This document shows, piece by piece, positions 62,662 through 64,000 of a stretch of DNA of 64,000 bases. The notes beneath the pieces are model-generated. The model worked only from the letters and a program-made list of their open reading frames with translations. It did no database searches and was not told the DNA's origin. Both the position numbers and the translations under genes were made by a program. This DNA is from Desulfobacteraceae bacterium UBA2174 (GTDB taxonomy: Bacteria; Desulfobacterota; Desulfobacteria; Desulfobacterales; UBA2174), in NCBI GenBank assembly GCA_002327445.1, contig DCWA01000011.1, forward strand, positions 14,980-78,979. The letters run 5' to 3'. Numbering within the stretch: position 1 is the stretch's first letter; every line of letters starts with the position of its first letter.

Positions 62662-63672
62662 ATGGATAAGAAAGGTGCGATCGATTCGGTCAGGCTAAAT
62701 GTTGTTCATCATCCGGGCCGGCATTGTGCAAGCACTGGCATTCGAGACTTAGTCAACTTTCATGGCATTGATTTTTCAGAAGCCATGTGTTTCGGTATCG
62801 GCGCCGGTCTTGGGCTTTGGTATCTGGATTTTGAGGGACTTCCAGTTTCCCGCATGATGCATGTTCGGTCCATGGATTTTGAAGCCCAATTTTTCAGCCG
62901 CATGGGGATGGCCTTTGAATGGGAACAAACAAATGATCCAGCGGCGGGCGAGGCCGCCCTTTGCCATCACTTGGACAACGGCCGGCCGGCAATCGTTCAG
63001 ACGGATATTTATTATCTCTCCCATTACAGCGGAAATACGCATTTTCCCGGTCATTTAATCACGGTCTGGGGGTATGACGGCACCCAAGACATATTTTTCA
63101 TCACGGATACGCAGTTTCCCGACCTGATCGCCGTCCCGTTTGCCGATATGCGTCAGGCCCGGTTTTTCCGGGATGCGATTTTTCATCTCAGGGGCAATCT
63201 TTATGCCCCGGAAACGGTTTCAATGCCCCGGGATATGGCCGATGTTGTGCGAAATGCGGTGATCGACAACAGCCGGGCGCTTACCGGGGATGCCTCCGGT
63301 GTCATGGGCATCCAAGCCCTGGAAAAGATGCGCGATGAACTGGCGCTGTGGAAGGACTTCAACGATTGGCAGTGGACCTGCCGGTTTACCTACCAAGTGA
63401 TTGAGAAACGGGGGACCGGCGGCGGCGGATTCCGGCTGATGTATGCCGACTTTCTGGAAGAGGCTGCCGGATATGTAGCAAAAATCCGGGATCTCGGGCT
63501 TTCTGCCAGGATGCATGAAACCGGCTTGGCCTGGCAAAGGCTGGCCCTGGCTTTTAAAGCGGCTTCCGAAAAGCAAAGGCCCGAACTGGGCGAGGTGCGC
63601 AGGGAAATTGAAGCCGTCATCCGGGCGGAATCCGCCTATCACGAGGTGGCGCTTAAAGGGCTTTCCGAATAA
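62662..63672 (+). CDS. BtrH N-terminal domain / DUF4872 protein
   Basis: 336 residues. The BtrH-type opening HCASTGIRDLVNFHGIDFSE with Cys22 next to His is followed by MCFGIGAGLGLWY. HFPGHLITVWGYD supplies a histidine and FITDTQF an aspartate, consistent with a cysteine-protease-like acyltransferase fold. The C-terminal half is the DUF4872 helical domain. BtrH in butirosin synthesis transfers an acyl group from an ACP. Here no ACP or aminoglycoside genes adjoin, so the acyl donor is unknown. The final 328 bases to 64000 hold nothing I can support. Confidence 0.8.
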   Translation: MDKKGAIDSVRLNVVHHPGRHCASTGIRDLVNFHGIDFSEAMCFGIGAGLGLWYLDFEGLPVSRMMHVRSMDFEAQFFSRMGMAFEWEQTNDPAAGEAALCHHLDNGRPAIVQTDIYYLSHYSGNTHFPGHLITVWGYDGTQDIFFITDTQFPDLIAVPFADMRQARFFRDAIFHLRGNLYAPETVSMPRDMADVVRNAVIDNSRALTGDASGVMGIQALEKMRDELALWKDFNDWQWTCRFTYQVIEKRGTGGGGFRLMYADFLEEAAGYVAKIRDLGLSARMHETGLAWQRLALAFKAASEKQRPELGEVRREIEAVIRAESAYHEVALKGLSE

Positions 63673-64000
63673 AACCGATGACATGGTATGTGAGTATTTT
63701 AAGCAAACCTGCAACACCGTGATCGGACCTTAGACGTATTTTCCACACCATATGGCCGTTGATTCAGGGCAATTTCGCAGACGCTCATGGCCGTTTTCCG
63801 GTTATGGGGAAGTAAAAACTTCGCTTGAGACCTTCAGTGCGGCCAGGAACTCAAGCTGTTCGGCTCTAAGCGGTCTGGCCAGTTTCCTTTGGGTGCGGCT
63901 CTTTTGCGACGACGTTCAAGTTTATTGATATCAGCAAGTTAGCATGATTCGAGCATTATTTTCGAGGCTTATCCGGCCACATAGCCACTCGGCGGAGCGT

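Noticed and set aside
1..64000. tRNA, rRNA or replication origin
   Set aside because: No cloverleaf, rRNA segment or origin-like box cluster was noticed in reading either strand; a dedicated tRNA search would be decisive.

Overview
This 64 kb window is GC-rich bacterial chromosome. The gene content points to a Gram-negative, probably anaerobic delta-proteobacterium-like lineage (Desulfobacterota or a relative). The evidence is an outer-membrane RND efflux system, LptF/LptG-type permeases, a DUF169 protein, a four-helix-bundle protein with GACAAGTC-type repeats, and several families of dispersed palindromes. That placement is inference; no rRNA or tRNA gene is present to confirm it.

Layout. 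1-1811 (minus): a YnjB-like binding protein and the start of its permease. 1959-2894: a frameshifted four-helix-bundle gene framed by short repeats. 2893-19169 (minus): two complete peptide/opine-type ABC importers (ATPase, ATPase, binding protein, permease, permease). Between them are an M20 peptidase, an MmgE/PrpD protein, a saccharopine-dehydrogenase-like enzyme and an odd HTH-DctP fusion regulator. This looks like one uptake-and-catabolism locus for an amino-acid conjugate. 19350-20671: a frameshifted MFS transporter. 21011-25283: an island of different base composition bounded by two direct copies of a repeat of about 250 bp. It carries a TetR regulator and a three-part fusion protein (CmpB-like membrane domain, HD domain, B12-binding/radical SAM). 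24497-28740 also holds transposase remnants and an ABC exporter fused to a C-terminal TPR domain.

28795-46531 is the centrepiece: an apparently complete bacterial sphingolipid locus. A minus-strand operon (37229 to 30001) encodes a sugar-phosphate-type nucleotidyltransferase, a bacterial ceramide synthase (bCerS), a MobA-like nucleotidyltransferase, a fatty acyl-AMP ligase, a ceramide reductase (CerR), an acyl carrier protein and serine palmitoyltransferase (Spt). Back-to-back promoters separate it from an lptF/lptG-like pair on the plus strand. Further right come a metallophosphoesterase, a radical SAM enzyme, a diacylglycerol-kinase-family (ceramide kinase-like) protein, a CDP-alcohol phosphatidyltransferase and a Tam41-like cytidylyltransferase. 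The last three suggest ceramide to ceramide-1-phosphate to CDP-ceramide to phosphosphingolipid, a CDP-ceramide branch mirroring CDP-diacylglycerol metabolism. That route is inference.

46540-52878: an ISL3-family insertion sequence, then a yhiI-rbbA-yhhJ type exporter operon. 53064-60337: TetR, RND adaptor, RND pump, outer-membrane factor and DUF169 in one run. 60539-63672: a D-2-hydroxyacid dehydrogenase, a short-chain dehydrogenase and a BtrH/DUF4872 protein. Four genes (four-helix bundle, MFS, ISL3 transposase, HlyD-type adaptor) each carry a -1 indel in a homopolymer, so sequence error should be excluded before they are called pseudogenes.
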